From positions 1 to 20,785 of the forward strand of contig CAZNZW010000055.1 of assembly GCA_964577615.1 (NCBI GenBank): a stretch of 20,785 nt of DNA, in the 5' to 3' direction. Position numbers and translations under genes: made by a program. Each line of letters opens with the position of its first letter. The first letter of the stretch is position 1. The DNA is from QNYZ01 sp964577615 (GTDB taxonomy: Bacteria; Desulfobacterota; Desulfobacteria; Desulfobacterales; QNYZ01). The notes under the pieces were generated by a model, which was not told the DNA's origin, did no database searches, and worked only from the letters and a program-made list of their open reading frames with translations. Shown piece after piece: positions 1 to 7,716 of this stretch.

Positions 1-10
1 AATATATTCA

Positions 11-37
11 TGTATAAGTTTTGAGCCCGACCGTCAA
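11..37 (-). promoter_or_regulatory. Weak candidate promoter reading out of the left edge
   Basis: On the minus strand a TTGACG box (32-37) is followed after 15 bases by TATACA (11-16). It lies beyond the stop of the ABC ATPase gene and would serve a leftward gene outside the window. The 15-base spacer is short for a sigma-70 promoter, so this is only a candidate. No ribosome binding site or gene start can be seen before the window ends. Confidence 0.22.
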
Positions 38-110
38 GTCAAAAGTGTTGCCTGCGGGCTTCTGCCGGGAAAACAGGGTGAAGGGGAAAGGGCGGTTGAC
101 GCGGACGGCA

Positions 111-902
111 TCAGGACAGCAGGGATTCATCCTTGAGTGTGGCGCCAAAACGCTTGACCACTTCTTCCACCGTCAGTTTTTGCTTTTCCCGGCCCCGCAC
201 ATCAAAACGGACCCGCCCTTCGTGCAGCATGATCATCCGATTGCCGCTGCGAATGGCCTGATTCATATTATGGGTGACCATCAGGGCGGTTAAATGATTT
301 TCTTCGACCATCCGGTTGGTCAATTCCAGCACCTTGGCCGCCGTACGGGGATCCAGAGCCGCGGTATGCTCGTCTAAAAGCAGGAGCCTGGGCAGCGACA
401 ACGTGGCCATCAACAACGTCAGGGACTGGCGCTGACCGCCGGAAAGCAGCCCGACCGACTGGTTGAGCCGGTCTTCCAGCCCCAGTTCCAATACCTTGAG
501 CAGTTCACGATAGCGCTTTTTCCGGGCACGGGTAACGCCCCATTTGAGTCCCCGCCGTTTTCCCCGACAATCGGCCAGACTCAGGTTTTCCGCAATGGTC
601 ATTTCCCCGGCCGTTCCCATGGTGGGGCTCTGAAAAACCCGCGAAATATACGCGGCCATCTTATAATCCGGTGTCCGGGTTACATCTTTCCGATCGATGG
701 TCAGACGGCCCTCATCCGGTTGATAGGTACCGGCAATCACATTGAGGAGGGTCGATTTTCCAGCGCCGTTGGAGCCGATGATGGTGATGAAATCACCTGC
801 ATTGACATCCAGATCGATCTGATTCAGGGCCCGTTTTTCGTCCTGGGTACCGGGGTTGAATATTTTGGTAATGCCTTCAAAGACGAGCATTTTTTCAGTC
901 AC
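111..902 (-). CDS. ABC importer ATP-binding protein (COG1101 type)
   Basis: This is the cytoplasmic ATPase of the three-gene importer with the permease and binding protein upstream. All nucleotide-binding motifs are present: Walker A GSNGAGKST at 43-51, Q-loop Gln91, signature LSGGQ at 153-157, Walker B LLLLDE at 173-178 running into HTAALD, and the switch His211. The DEHTAALDP form is typical of the uncharacterised-substrate COG1101 family that pairs with COG4120 and COG2984. The length of 263 residues is normal for a single cassette. I keep the GTG start at 902: it lies two bases after the permease stop and has AGAGGGG seven bases upstream. An ATG at 890 is a weaker alternative. The tight spacing implies translational coupling with the permease. 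Assignment to the ATPase family is very secure; the substrate is not readable from sequence. Confidence 0.96.
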   Translation of the reverse strand: MTEKMLVFEGITKIFNPGTQDEKRALNQIDLDVNAGDFITIIGSNGAGKSTLLNVIAGTYQPDEGRLTIDRKDVTRTPDYKMAAYISRVFQSPTMGTAGEMTIAENLSLADCRGKRRGLKWGVTRARKKRYRELLKVLELGLEDRLNQSVGLLSGGQRQSLTLLMATLSLPRLLLLDEHTAALDPRTAAKVLELTNRMVEENHLTALMVTHNMNQAIRSGNRMIMLHEGRVRFDVRGREKQKLTVEEVVKRFGATLKDESLLS

Positions 903-904
903 GC

Positions 905-1798
905 CTACACCCCTCTCAGGTGGATTTTCCCCTCACGCGTTTTTTTAAACGCCGGGATCCCCAGCGCGAGAATAACCATAAACCCCGTGGCCATTTTTAA
1001 ATCGGTCGGGGCCAGCCCGAGGCGCAACCCCAGGGAGATGATAAACCGGTAAAGAACAGAGCCGAAAATGGCGGCCAGCGTCAGCCGAAAAACGGTTTTC
1101 GGTTTGATGACGGCTTCGCCGATAATAATAGACGCCAGCCCGGCGACAATCATCCCGATCCCCATGCCCACATCGGCAAATCCCTGGTCCTGGGCCACGA
1201 GCGCGCCGGACAGGGACACCAGCGCATTGGACAGTCCCAGGCCGAAGACAGTGGCATTGTCCGTATTAACGCCCAGCGAGCGGATCATATCCTCGTTGTC
1301 TCCTGTGGCGCGAAGGGCCATGCCGTATTCGGTATGCAGAAAAAGGTCGACGATAATTTTGATGACCGCGGTGATGACAAAGAAAAAAATGATCACCGGG
1401 ACATAGCGGACCACGTTCATATTTTCCATGAACGTAAAGACGGTGGGTTTGAACAACAGCTGAATATTGGCGCGGCCCATGATTCTCAGGTTTACCGAAT
1501 AGAGAATCGTCATCATCAGAATACCGGCCAGCAGGCTGTTGATTTTCAGGCGCGTATTCAAAATACCGGTCAGGCAGCCCGCGACAAAACCGGCCGCAAG
1601 CGCTGCCAGGGTCGCCAGGGCCGGGTCAACCCCCTGAAAAATAAGACGGGCCGCCACCGCGCCCCCCAGCGGGAAGCTGCCGTCAACGGTCAAATCCGGA
1701 AAAGCGAGCACCCGAAATGTGATGGCAATGCCAAGGGCGACCAGTGCATACGCCAGCCCCTGCTGCAGACCGATCGGTAAAATGCTGAGAACAACCAT
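905..1798 (-). CDS. ABC importer permease (COG4120 type)
   Basis: This 297-residue integral inner-membrane protein has long hydrophobic stretches along its whole length, about eight or nine membrane spans. It carries the FPDLTVDGSF segment near residues 33-42 that is typical of this permease family, which is related to the branched-chain amino acid permeases. It would form the channel through which the solute delivered by the binding protein passes. It is the second gene of the operon, starting 70 bases after the binding-protein stop and ending two bases before the ATPase start. The start ATG at 1798 has only a weak purine stretch upstream (AAGATAG). The family is clear. The solute could be an amino acid, as for the TrpXYZ relatives in Gram-positive bacteria, but that is inference. 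Confidence 0.94.
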   Translation of the reverse strand: MVVLSILPIGLQQGLAYALVALGIAITFRVLAFPDLTVDGSFPLGGAVAARLIFQGVDPALATLAALAAGFVAGCLTGILNTRLKINSLLAGILMMTILYSVNLRIMGRANIQLLFKPTVFTFMENMNVVRYVPVIIFFFVITAVIKIIVDLFLHTEYGMALRATGDNEDMIRSLGVNTDNATVFGLGLSNALVSLSGALVAQDQGFADVGMGIGMIVAGLASIIIGEAVIKPKTVFRLTLAAIFGSVLYRFIISLGLRLGLAPTDLKMATGFMVILALGIPAFKKTREGKIHLRGV

Positions 1799-1868
1799 GG
1801 GTATCTATCTTAAAATAGTTGCGCCCGCAGCTGAAATACGCCGCGGGCGCCAGGTTGACACGACCGGG

Positions 1869-2828
1869 CTATTTGATCACCTTGTTTGCCCTGTCGATGT
1901 ATTTTTTATCCAGCGTCAGCCCCTGTTTGGCCGCCGCCTTGAGATTAATATGCAGTTTCAAATCCTCGGCCAGACCGGAGGCGATACTGCCCGGTGCTTT
2001 CCCGTCCTTGAGAATCATCGCCGCTCTTTTTCCAGCGGCATAGCCAACGGCAAAATAGTCAAAGCCAAGCGCGGCAATGGCGCCAGTGGGAACCTGATCC
2101 GTATTGCCCACAAAAAGCGGAATTTTGCTGCCGTTGCAGACCTTGGTTACCGAGCCAAATGCCGATGCAACCATGTTGTCCGAGGTGATATAAACGGCGT
2201 CCACGCGCCCGATCAGCGACTGGGCAGCAGTGTAGACTTCACTGGAATTGGATATCGTTACCTCAACCAGCGTCAGCCCCCGTTTTTTCATGGCATCCCG
2301 GGTCCATCCAATGCTTTTCACCGAATTGGCATCCCCGGCGTTGTAAATGGTTCCCCATTTTTTGGCCGCCGGCAGCATTTCGTGATACAGTTCAATCTGG
2401 CGATCAACCGGCCAGGCATCGGAAACACCGGTGACATTCCCACCGGCGGGTCCCATGGTTGTGACGAGTCCGGCATCGACCGGATCGGTGACCGACGAGT
2501 AGACCACGGGAATCGTCTTGATCACTTTGCAGGCCGCCTGGGCCGTGGGCGTGGCAATGGCGTGTACCAGATCAACTTTTTCGGCATCAAACTTCTGCGC
2601 AATTGCCTGGGCATTGGCCATTTCTCCCTGGGCATTCTGGTAGTCGTAGGTGGCATCCACCCCCGCATCGGCCAGTGCTTTTTCAAACCCTTTCTGATCG
2701 GCTTCCAGCGCCGGATGCGTGACAATTGTCGTGACCCCGATTTTAAACTGTTTGGCCAGCGTGACGCCGGGCATCAGAAGCGCAACCATGCCGGTTATAA
2801 TCAGAACGGCTGTCCACTTATTTTTCAT
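1869..2828 (-). CDS. ABC importer periplasmic substrate-binding protein (COG2984 / PF04392)
   Basis: This exported solute-binding protein is the first gene of the importer operon. The chosen ATG at 2828 gives 319 residues and a classical signal peptide: Lys2 and Lys4, a hydrophobic core to about residue 20, and likely cleavage after TLA (residue 25). There is no lipobox cysteine, so it should be free in the periplasm. The mature part opens with KIGVTTIVTHPALEADQKGF, as in the PF04392 family, and shows the periplasmic-binding-protein type I layout with a VYSSVTDPVDAGLV segment in the middle. The reading frame stays open to 2894, but AAGGGGG upstream of 2828 fixes the start. Relatives include tryptophan- or tyrosine-linked binding proteins of Gram-positive bacteria. 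Here no T-box or other amino-acid leader is visible, so the ligand stays open. Confidence 0.94.
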   Translation of the reverse strand: MKNKWTAVLIITGMVALLMPGVTLAKQFKIGVTTIVTHPALEADQKGFEKALADAGVDATYDYQNAQGEMANAQAIAQKFDAEKVDLVHAIATPTAQAACKVIKTIPVVYSSVTDPVDAGLVTTMGPAGGNVTGVSDAWPVDRQIELYHEMLPAAKKWGTIYNAGDANSVKSIGWTRDAMKKRGLTLVEVTISNSSEVYTAAQSLIGRVDAVYITSDNMVASAFGSVTKVCNGSKIPLFVGNTDQVPTGAIAALGFDYFAVGYAAGKRAAMILKDGKAPGSIASGLAEDLKLHINLKAAAKQGLTLDKKYIDRANKVIK

Positions 2829-2833
2829 TTGTT

Positions 2834-2841
2834 CCCCCTTT
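2834..2841 (-). promoter_or_regulatory. Ribosome binding site of the binding-protein gene
   Basis: Minus-strand AAAGGGGG precedes the ATG at 2828 by about five bases. It decides the start against the upstream in-frame extension to 2894, which has no such site and would bury the signal peptide. Confidence 0.7.
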
Positions 2842-2873
2842 TTAGATGAATAGACAGAAATGGTGATGACACA

Positions 2874-2916
2874 TGCCGATTCGACTGACCGCATCAGTAG
2901 CCAGGCAATATCGGCA
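2874..2916 (-). promoter_or_regulatory. Nested stem-loop at the 5' end of the importer mRNA
   Basis: On the minus strand TGCCGAT (2910-2916) pairs perfectly with ATCGGCA (2874-2880). Inside it ACTGA and TCAGT (within 2884-2898) form a second stem around TGCGG. The predicted transcription start falls just before the outer stem, so the mRNA would begin with this fold. It is not an intrinsic terminator in this direction, because the T-run lies on its 5' side. It could protect the 5' end or be a regulator site; no known riboswitch class is recognised. Confidence 0.45.
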
Positions 2917-2921
2917 AAAAA

Positions 2922-2950
2922 ATCCTATAAATATTCCATGGGCTTGTCAA
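2922..2950 (-). promoter_or_regulatory. Sigma-70-like promoter of the ABC importer operon
   Basis: A consensus -35 box TTGACA (2945-2950, minus strand) is followed by exactly 17 bases and the -10 box TAGGAT (2922-2927). Transcription would start near 2915, about 87 bases before the ATG of the binding protein. It is the best promoter match in the window. Confidence 0.6.
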
Positions 2951-3234
2951 GAAAAAGCCATTTCGTCGAACAGTCTCCCATCGGACTCCGGTGTACGGGG
3001 GGGGCAATTTAATTCCTTGCCGTCCAGTGAAACCTTTGGCATAATCAGGTTCAGACATCGGCCATCCCCGACCTGAAAAACAGACGGGAATGACTGCGGC
3101 GGCCGCCGGGACACGGCCCCGGTTCGAACCGCCACGGATTTGAACGATCTGGGGAAAAATAACACGCCCATGCGAGAATGCGGGAATTCCCCTCTTTTTC
3201 ACTGCATGGAGCCATACAGTTACGGGGTTTTACC

Positions 3235-4122
3235 GTGAAAAAAGTCGGGCTGGTTGTCAAACCGGATTGCCAGGCAGAAAAAACGGCCGATACATTTGCC
3301 GCGTGGCTGGCGGACCATGCGATGCGGATTGTCCGCAAGAAACCGTTTCGTCCGGGCATAACAGCCACCGTTGAGCGACGGGATCCGCTGGCCGGCCAGG
3401 CCCCGGCCGATCTGTTCTGCGTATTTGTGCTGGGCGGGGACGGCACGTTTTTAAGCGCCGTTCGATGGATCGGGGATCAACCCATTGCCGTGATCGGCGT
3501 CAAATTCGGCGATCTCGGCTTTCTGGCCGAGACTACGGCCGAAAACCTCTACCCGACAGCTGCCGCCGTTCTGGAAAACCGGCTCGCCATTCAGCCCCGA
3601 ATGCGGCTGGTCGTACAGGTGTGGCGGGATGGAAAAGAAATCCTCAACGAAACCGTCCTCAACGATGTCGTCATCAACCGGGGCGCTCTGGCGCGGCTGG
3701 CCGATATTATCACCTACATCGACGATCAATACCTGACCACTTATCGGGCCGACGGCCTGATCGTGGCCACGCCCACCGGCTCCACCGCCTATTCCCTGGC
3801 CGCCGGCGGTCCGATTATTCATCCCAGCGTCCAGGGAACCATCATCACCCCTATCTGCCCGTTTACCCTGACCAACCGGCCGCTCATTGTCCCCGACCAG
3901 GCCGCCATCAAGATCCGGCTGGAAAAAAGTGCTGAAGGAATTGCGCTGACGCTTGACGGCCAGCTCGGGCTGGCCATCGACCAGCGAGACACCATCGTCA
4001 TTACCAGAAGCGCCCACCCGGTCCGGATGATCAGTGTGCCGGATCGATCCTATTTCGATGTCCTGAAAACCAAGCTTCGCTGGAGCGGGGGGCAGATCCT
4101 GCCCGACAGTGAAACCGATTGA
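3235..4122 (+). CDS. nadK: NAD kinase
   Basis: The enzyme phosphorylates NAD to NADP with ATP or polyphosphate in the cytoplasm. With the GTG start at 3235 the protein has 295 residues, the normal size. It shows GGDGTFL at 67-73, the NDVV segment with Asn143-Asp144 (usually NE) and the long conserved segment at 174-193 around TPTGSTAYSLAAGGP, plus LDGQ near 240-243, all hallmarks of the family. The frame is open back to an ATG at 3178, but the extra 19 residues are not family-like, and VKKVGLVVKPD is the usual first strand. The ribosome site is weak (GGGGT). SSB and the DUF3786 gene follow on the same strand. Identification is secure; the exact start is less so. Confidence 0.95.
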   Translation: MKKVGLVVKPDCQAEKTADTFAAWLADHAMRIVRKKPFRPGITATVERRDPLAGQAPADLFCVFVLGGDGTFLSAVRWIGDQPIAVIGVKFGDLGFLAETTAENLYPTAAAVLENRLAIQPRMRLVVQVWRDGKEILNETVLNDVVINRGALARLADIITYIDDQYLTTYRADGLIVATPTGSTAYSLAAGGPIIHPSVQGTIITPICPFTLTNRPLIVPDQAAIKIRLEKSAEGIALTLDGQLGLAIDQRDTIVITRSAHPVRMISVPDRSYFDVLKTKLRWSGGQILPDSETD

Positions 4123-4165
4123 CACCTTCGGGATGATTTTGTAACAATCGGGGTTATATTATAAA
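4119..4165 (+). promoter_or_regulatory. Candidate promoter region of ssb
   Basis: TTGACA at 4119-4124 overlaps the NAD kinase stop codon. AACAAT follows after 18 bases (4143-4148), and a very A+T-rich stretch with TATATT and TATAAA lies at 4155-4165. Several -35/-10 pairings are possible and none is ideal. The position and the about 185-base gap to the ssb start suggest ssb has its own promoter. Confidence 0.33.
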
Positions 4166-4294
4166 ATACCATCGTCCGCGGGTCATCCGTATTATCCGGA
4201 TCGGTTCGCGCATGACCGTGTCCGGTCTCTGGGGCAGTCCGGATGCAGCAGTACTGACAAACTCAGACCGATCAACCCAAACCGATCAAGTGAC

Positions 4295-4301
4295 AAGGAG
4301 G
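4295..4301 (+). promoter_or_regulatory. Ribosome binding site of ssb
   Basis: A full consensus AAGGAGG lies six bases before the ATG at 4308. It decides this start over the in-frame ATG at 4212, whose extra 32 residues do not belong to the SSB fold. Confidence 0.85.
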
Positions 4302-4307
4302 GAAACC

Positions 4308-4742
4308 ATGGCGGCCGTTAACAAGGTGATTCTGGTAGGCAATTTGGGCAAGGATCCTGAGATTCGTTACCTTCAGGATGGCACGGCGGTAGCCAATTTC
4401 AGCGTGGCTACAACGCGGAAATGGAAAGACCGCACCACCGGCGACGATAAATCCCAGACCGAGTGGCACCGGATCGTCGCGTTCAGACGCCTGGGCGAAA
4501 TCTGCGGCGAATATCTCTCCAAAGGCAAACAGGTTTATATTGAAGGGTACCTGCAGACCCGCGAGTGGGAAGATAAAGATGGCAACCGCCGCTGGACCAC
4601 CGAAGTTGTCGCCCGGGAAATGCAGATGCTCGGTTCCAGAGAATCGGGGCGGGGCAACCGGGATGCCGACGCCTATCAGCCGCCGGGGATGTCGGGCCCG
4701 CCATCAGACGCCGGCGAACCGGACGACGACATCCCGTTTTAA
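4308..4742 (+). CDS. ssb: Single-stranded DNA-binding protein
   Basis: This is a 144-residue SSB that coats single-stranded DNA during replication, recombination and repair as a homotetramer. The OB-fold occupies about residues 1-110, starting with NKVILVGNLGKDPEIRY and including WHRIVAFRRLGE and GKQVYIEGYLQTREW. A short Gly/Pro-rich linker follows (about 111-138), and the protein ends in the acidic tip DDDIPF, the known docking site for partner proteins. It has a strong ribosome site, and an intrinsic terminator lies about 110 bases downstream, so it may form a transcription unit of its own. Length and all parts are typical; nothing is missing. Confidence 0.97.
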   Translation: MAAVNKVILVGNLGKDPEIRYLQDGTAVANFSVATTRKWKDRTTGDDKSQTEWHRIVAFRRLGEICGEYLSKGKQVYIEGYLQTREWEDKDGNRRWTTEVVAREMQMLGSRESGRGNRDADAYQPPGMSGPPSDAGEPDDDIPF

Positions 4743-4850
4743 CTCCCGGGAGATGCCACTGGTTACCATTTGAATACGGGCGGGGCGGTCTTTCTCCCGG
4801 CCCGCGATTGCCCGGCCGCACCCGCGTCGTGATCATCTGCGCAGGCGGCG

Positions 4851-4875
4851 GCCGGAGGATCCGGCTTTAATTTTT
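4851..4875 (+). terminator. Intrinsic terminator after ssb
   Basis: GCCGGA and TCCGGC form a perfect six-base-pair GC-rich stem with loop GGA (4851-4865), followed by TTTAATTTTT. This is a standard Rho-independent terminator for rightward transcription. It separates ssb from the DUF3786 gene. Confidence 0.75.
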
Positions 4876-4921
4876 CCGTCGCTTTCAATCATTTCGGCGG
4901 CCGCACAGAAAGCACATACGC

Positions 4922-5755
4922 ATGGCGCTATCCGTTGTCGATCTGTACCAGAAAATCCTGCCCAAAACCAATTGCCGGGAGTGCGGCTACCCGTCCTGTC
5001 TGGCCTTTGCCGGCATGGTCGTATCCGAACAGCTCTCCCTCGATAATTGTCCGCACATTGCGCGCGATGTTCTGGAAAAAGCCCAGGCCGAGCTGAACGA
5101 ACAGTATGCGGCTGGAAAATGGACCAAGCGGGACCTGGCCGCCGACGCCCTCGTCTGGGCCAAAGAGCGGGCCGCCGCCATGGATATCGAGGCCCTGCCC
5201 GACCGGATCGGCGGTGCGGTGAAAAAAGATGATAAAGGAAAATATCTGGAGCTGCCCTATTTTAATGATTATATCATCATTCGGCCGGAAAAGATCGAGA
5301 AGAAAGATGGCTCGGCGCTGAACCGCTGGGAGCAGGTCTTCATCCTGAATCATATGGCCCAGGGGGGCAGCGCGCCTCCCACCGGTACCTGGAAAGGCCT
5401 GGAGGCCATTCCCAACACCATCTCCAAGATGAAATCGATGAAAGCCCATGTGGAGGTACCGCTGCTCAACCGGTTTGCCGGACATCCGGACGAATTGAAA
5501 AAAGCGGCCCTGGCGATCGGCGGCGAGGACTGTCTGGCCGAATTCCCCACGGCCGACGTGGCGGTCCGCTTTACCCCCCTGCCCCGACTGCCCGTCATGC
5601 TTCTCTTCTGGGACGCCGACCCGGATGACGGGTTCGGCGCCGAGATCAAACTCCTCTTCGACGAAACCATCTCCGAGCACCTGGACGTCGAATCAATCAT
5701 GTTCCTCAGCGAACGGATCCGGCAGCTGCTACGGGGCGACATGACGTTTTTGTGA
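4922..5755 (+). CDS. DUF3786 protein with N-terminal four-cysteine Fe-S domain
   Basis: The 277-residue protein starts with a small domain carrying Cys18, Cys21, Cys26 and Cys43 (CX2CX4CX16C) in the context KTNCRECGYPSCLAFA. This is the PF04060-like Fe-S pattern also found in the corrinoid/acetyl-CoA pathway CdhE/AcsC-type subunits and in RnfB. It probably binds a [4Fe-4S] cluster. From about residue 75 to the end it matches the DUF3786 type: ELPYFNDYIIIRPEKIEK early, then VRFTPLPRLPVMLLFWDADP, and an LDVESIMFL end. The role of DUF3786 is unknown; it is common in anaerobes with one-carbon or sulfate metabolism, so a redox or corrinoid-linked accessory role is a guess. No good ribosome site precedes the ATG. 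The last 27 bases overlap the end of adenine deaminase on the other strand. Confidence 0.88.
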   Translation: MALSVVDLYQKILPKTNCRECGYPSCLAFAGMVVSEQLSLDNCPHIARDVLEKAQAELNEQYAAGKWTKRDLAADALVWAKERAAAMDIEALPDRIGGAVKKDDKGKYLELPYFNDYIIIRPEKIEKKDGSALNRWEQVFILNHMAQGGSAPPTGTWKGLEAIPNTISKMKSMKAHVEVPLLNRFAGHPDELKKAALAIGGEDCLAEFPTADVAVRFTPLPRLPVMLLFWDADPDDGFGAEIKLLFDETISEHLDVESIMFLSERIRQLLRGDMTFL

Positions 5756-7594
5756 CGCGACGCGCGCGGCCTTTTCCGGTTTAACCGCCTGGGGCATCGG
5801 TTCCAGGACCGGGATAAAATCAAACGTGGCCACGTCCACCAGACCTTTGTCCGACATGCGCAGTGCGGGAATCACCACCAGCGCCAGCAGGCTCAACTGC
5901 ATGTTGGGATTGTTCAGCCGGCATCCGCAGGCCCGAAACCCCTTCAGAATCGTCTGTGCTTTTTTCGCCACCACCGCTGCCGGTTCGCTGGACATCAGGC
6001 CGGCAATGGGCAGATCCACCCGGCCGATCATTTCTCCGTCCCGGCATACCGCCTGGCCGCCCCCGGCGGCTGCCAGTGTATTGGCCACACGGGCCATATC
6101 GGCTTCACGGGTCCCCACCACGATCATGTGATGGCAGTCATGGGCCACGGTGGTACCGATGGCGCACGGCGCAGTCAACCCGAACCCCTGCACCAGTCCC
6201 ACCCGTACCGTTCCGCCGGACCCTGCGTGCCGCGGGACCACAGCGATCCGGGCCAGATCCTGCTTCATATCCACAGGCACGCCTCCCTTCCGGGCAACGA
6301 CTTCAATCTGCAGATGACGGGTCGGCGCCTGGTTTTCCACCACCCCGATCACATGAGCCAGGTAACGTCCGTCCGCTGCGGGCAGGGAAAAATCGGCGGC
6401 CGCCATTTCCCGCCCTAAGTGAACCGAATGGGTGGCCCAGTCCGGATAGGTGTACCGGGGCAGATCGATGGTCAACCGGCCTTCGGCGGCAATGACTTTC
6501 CCCCGGGCGATAACCGTCTCCGCGTGAAAGTCCGCCAGATCAGGGACCAGAAGAATATCGGCCACGCGTCCCGGGGCGATCATGCCCACATCCCGGGTCA
6601 TCCCGAAGTGGGCCGCTGTATTCAGCGTGGCCATCTGAATGGCCGTCACCGGTTTGAGCCCCCGGGAAATGGCATGGCGGACGACCCGGTCCATATGTCC
6701 TTCGGCCACCAGCGTTTCGGCGTGGCTGTCATCGGTACACAAGATAAAATGCCGCGAATCCAGACCCTGCTCGGTAACGGCTGTTACCTGCGCGGCCACA
6801 TCGTGCCAGCCGGAACCCAGGCGGAGCATCGGTTTCATCCCCTGGCGAACCCGGGCAATGGCGTCTTCCATGCAGGTGCCTTCGTGGTCATCCTCGGGAC
6901 CGCCGGCCACGTATCCATGAAAATCCCGGCCCAGATCCGGGGCGGCGTAATGCCCGCCGATCACTTTCCCGGCCCGGCGCGTGGCCGCCATTTCGGCGTG
7001 CATCTTCGTATCGCCGGCAGCCACTCCGGGAAAATTCATCATTTCCCCCAGCCCCACGATACCGTCCCAGGACATGGCCTCGGCCACTTCATCCGGGCCG
7101 ATATCGGCTCCCGGGGTTTCCAGGCCCGGTGCCGACGGCACGCACGACGGCATCTGCACCCACACATGGATCGGCTGGGCGGCAGCTTCGTCGACCATCA
7201 AACGAACGCCCTCTAGGCCGAAGACATTGGCAATTTCGTGGGGATCAACATAGATCCCCGTTGTTCCCCGGCCGGCCACGGCCCTCACGAACTCGGTAAC
7301 CGTGACCATGCTGGATTCGATATGCATGTGCGCATCAAGAAGCCCCGGCACCAGGCAGCGTCCTCCGGCGTCGATAACTTTTGTGGCGCTGCCAATGGTA
7401 TGCGACGCGTCTTCCCCCACATAAGCAATCCGCTCTCCTTTAACGGCGATATCCGTCTGCGGAATTATTTCACCGGACTGGACGCAGACCCAGCGGCCGT
7501 TCCGGATGACGATATCGGCAGGTTCGCGCCCCATGGCCACGGCGACGAGGGTCTGGGTGTGTTGCGTTTGTCGGGAGGAGGTGTCGGTAGTCAT
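5729..7594 (-). CDS. ade: Adenine deaminase
   Basis: This amidohydrolase converts adenine and water to hypoxanthine and ammonia in purine salvage. Metal-site motifs are visible: DAHMHIES with His89 and His91, GIYVDPHEIANVFG around 113-126, GGHYAAPDL near 213-221, and CTDDSH with Asp288, Asp289 and His291. The C-terminal domain has LMSSEPAA and KGLVDVATFDFIPVLE, typical of the Ade family rather than the adenosine deaminase fold. At 621 residues it is slightly longer than usual; the extra length is the N-terminal tail (about 20 residues) and a basic C-terminal tail after FIPVLE. That C-terminal tail overlaps the DUF3786 gene antisense by 27 bp. AAAGGA lies about 12 bases before the ATG, next to a small hairpin (7615-7637). 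The dihydroorotase-like gene lies upstream. Confidence 0.95.
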   Translation of the reverse strand: MTTDTSSRQTQHTQTLVAVAMGREPADIVIRNGRWVCVQSGEIIPQTDIAVKGERIAYVGEDASHTIGSATKVIDAGGRCLVPGLLDAHMHIESSMVTVTEFVRAVAGRGTTGIYVDPHEIANVFGLEGVRLMVDEAAAQPIHVWVQMPSCVPSAPGLETPGADIGPDEVAEAMSWDGIVGLGEMMNFPGVAAGDTKMHAEMAATRRAGKVIGGHYAAPDLGRDFHGYVAGGPEDDHEGTCMEDAIARVRQGMKPMLRLGSGWHDVAAQVTAVTEQGLDSRHFILCTDDSHAETLVAEGHMDRVVRHAISRGLKPVTAIQMATLNTAAHFGMTRDVGMIAPGRVADILLVPDLADFHAETVIARGKVIAAEGRLTIDLPRYTYPDWATHSVHLGREMAAADFSLPAADGRYLAHVIGVVENQAPTRHLQIEVVARKGGVPVDMKQDLARIAVVPRHAGSGGTVRVGLVQGFGLTAPCAIGTTVAHDCHHMIVVGTREADMARVANTLAAAGGGQAVCRDGEMIGRVDLPIAGLMSSEPAAVVAKKAQTILKGFRACGCRLNNPNMQLSLLALVVIPALRMSDKGLVDVATFDFIPVLEPMPQAVKPEKAARVASQKRHVAP

Positions 7595-7716
7595 TGGTCC
7601 ATTGATCCTTTCGTTTCCGGCGATATGCCGCCGAAAGATATTCTGGTTTTACAAGACCGGTGGTATCTTTCTATCTGTTTTTTACCGGCAAAAAAGCTGA
7701 TTATAGCACGGAACCG

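Larger units (their letters stand above)
2829..3234. other. Divergent intergenic region, importer operon / NAD kinase
   Basis: About 400 bases separate the two divergent genes. The left side holds the promoter and structured leader of the importer operon. The remainder (about 2951-3170) has no recognisable gene. Short open frames here lack ribosome sites and family features. A 12-base perfect palindrome CGGTTCGAACCG lies near 3118-3132. No clear promoter was found for the NAD kinase side. Confidence 0.6.

Noticed and set aside
1719..2849. 376-codon plus-strand open frame
   Set aside because: It is antisense to the well-identified binding protein; such long shadow frames are common in GC-rich coding DNA.
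3100..3150. GGTTCGAACC resembling a tRNA T-loop
   Set aside because: It is a simple palindrome (CGGTTCGAACCG); no acceptor, D or anticodon arms can be placed around it.
2894..3202. 102-codon minus-strand open frame between the importer and NAD kinase
   Set aside because: It overlaps the importer promoter and leader, has no ribosome site, and its composition (PPPYTG, RGGSNRGR) looks like translated non-coding GC-rich DNA.
6419..7216. 265-codon plus-strand open frame
   Set aside because: It lies entirely opposite adenine deaminase, with a His/Gly-rich antisense composition and no ribosome site.
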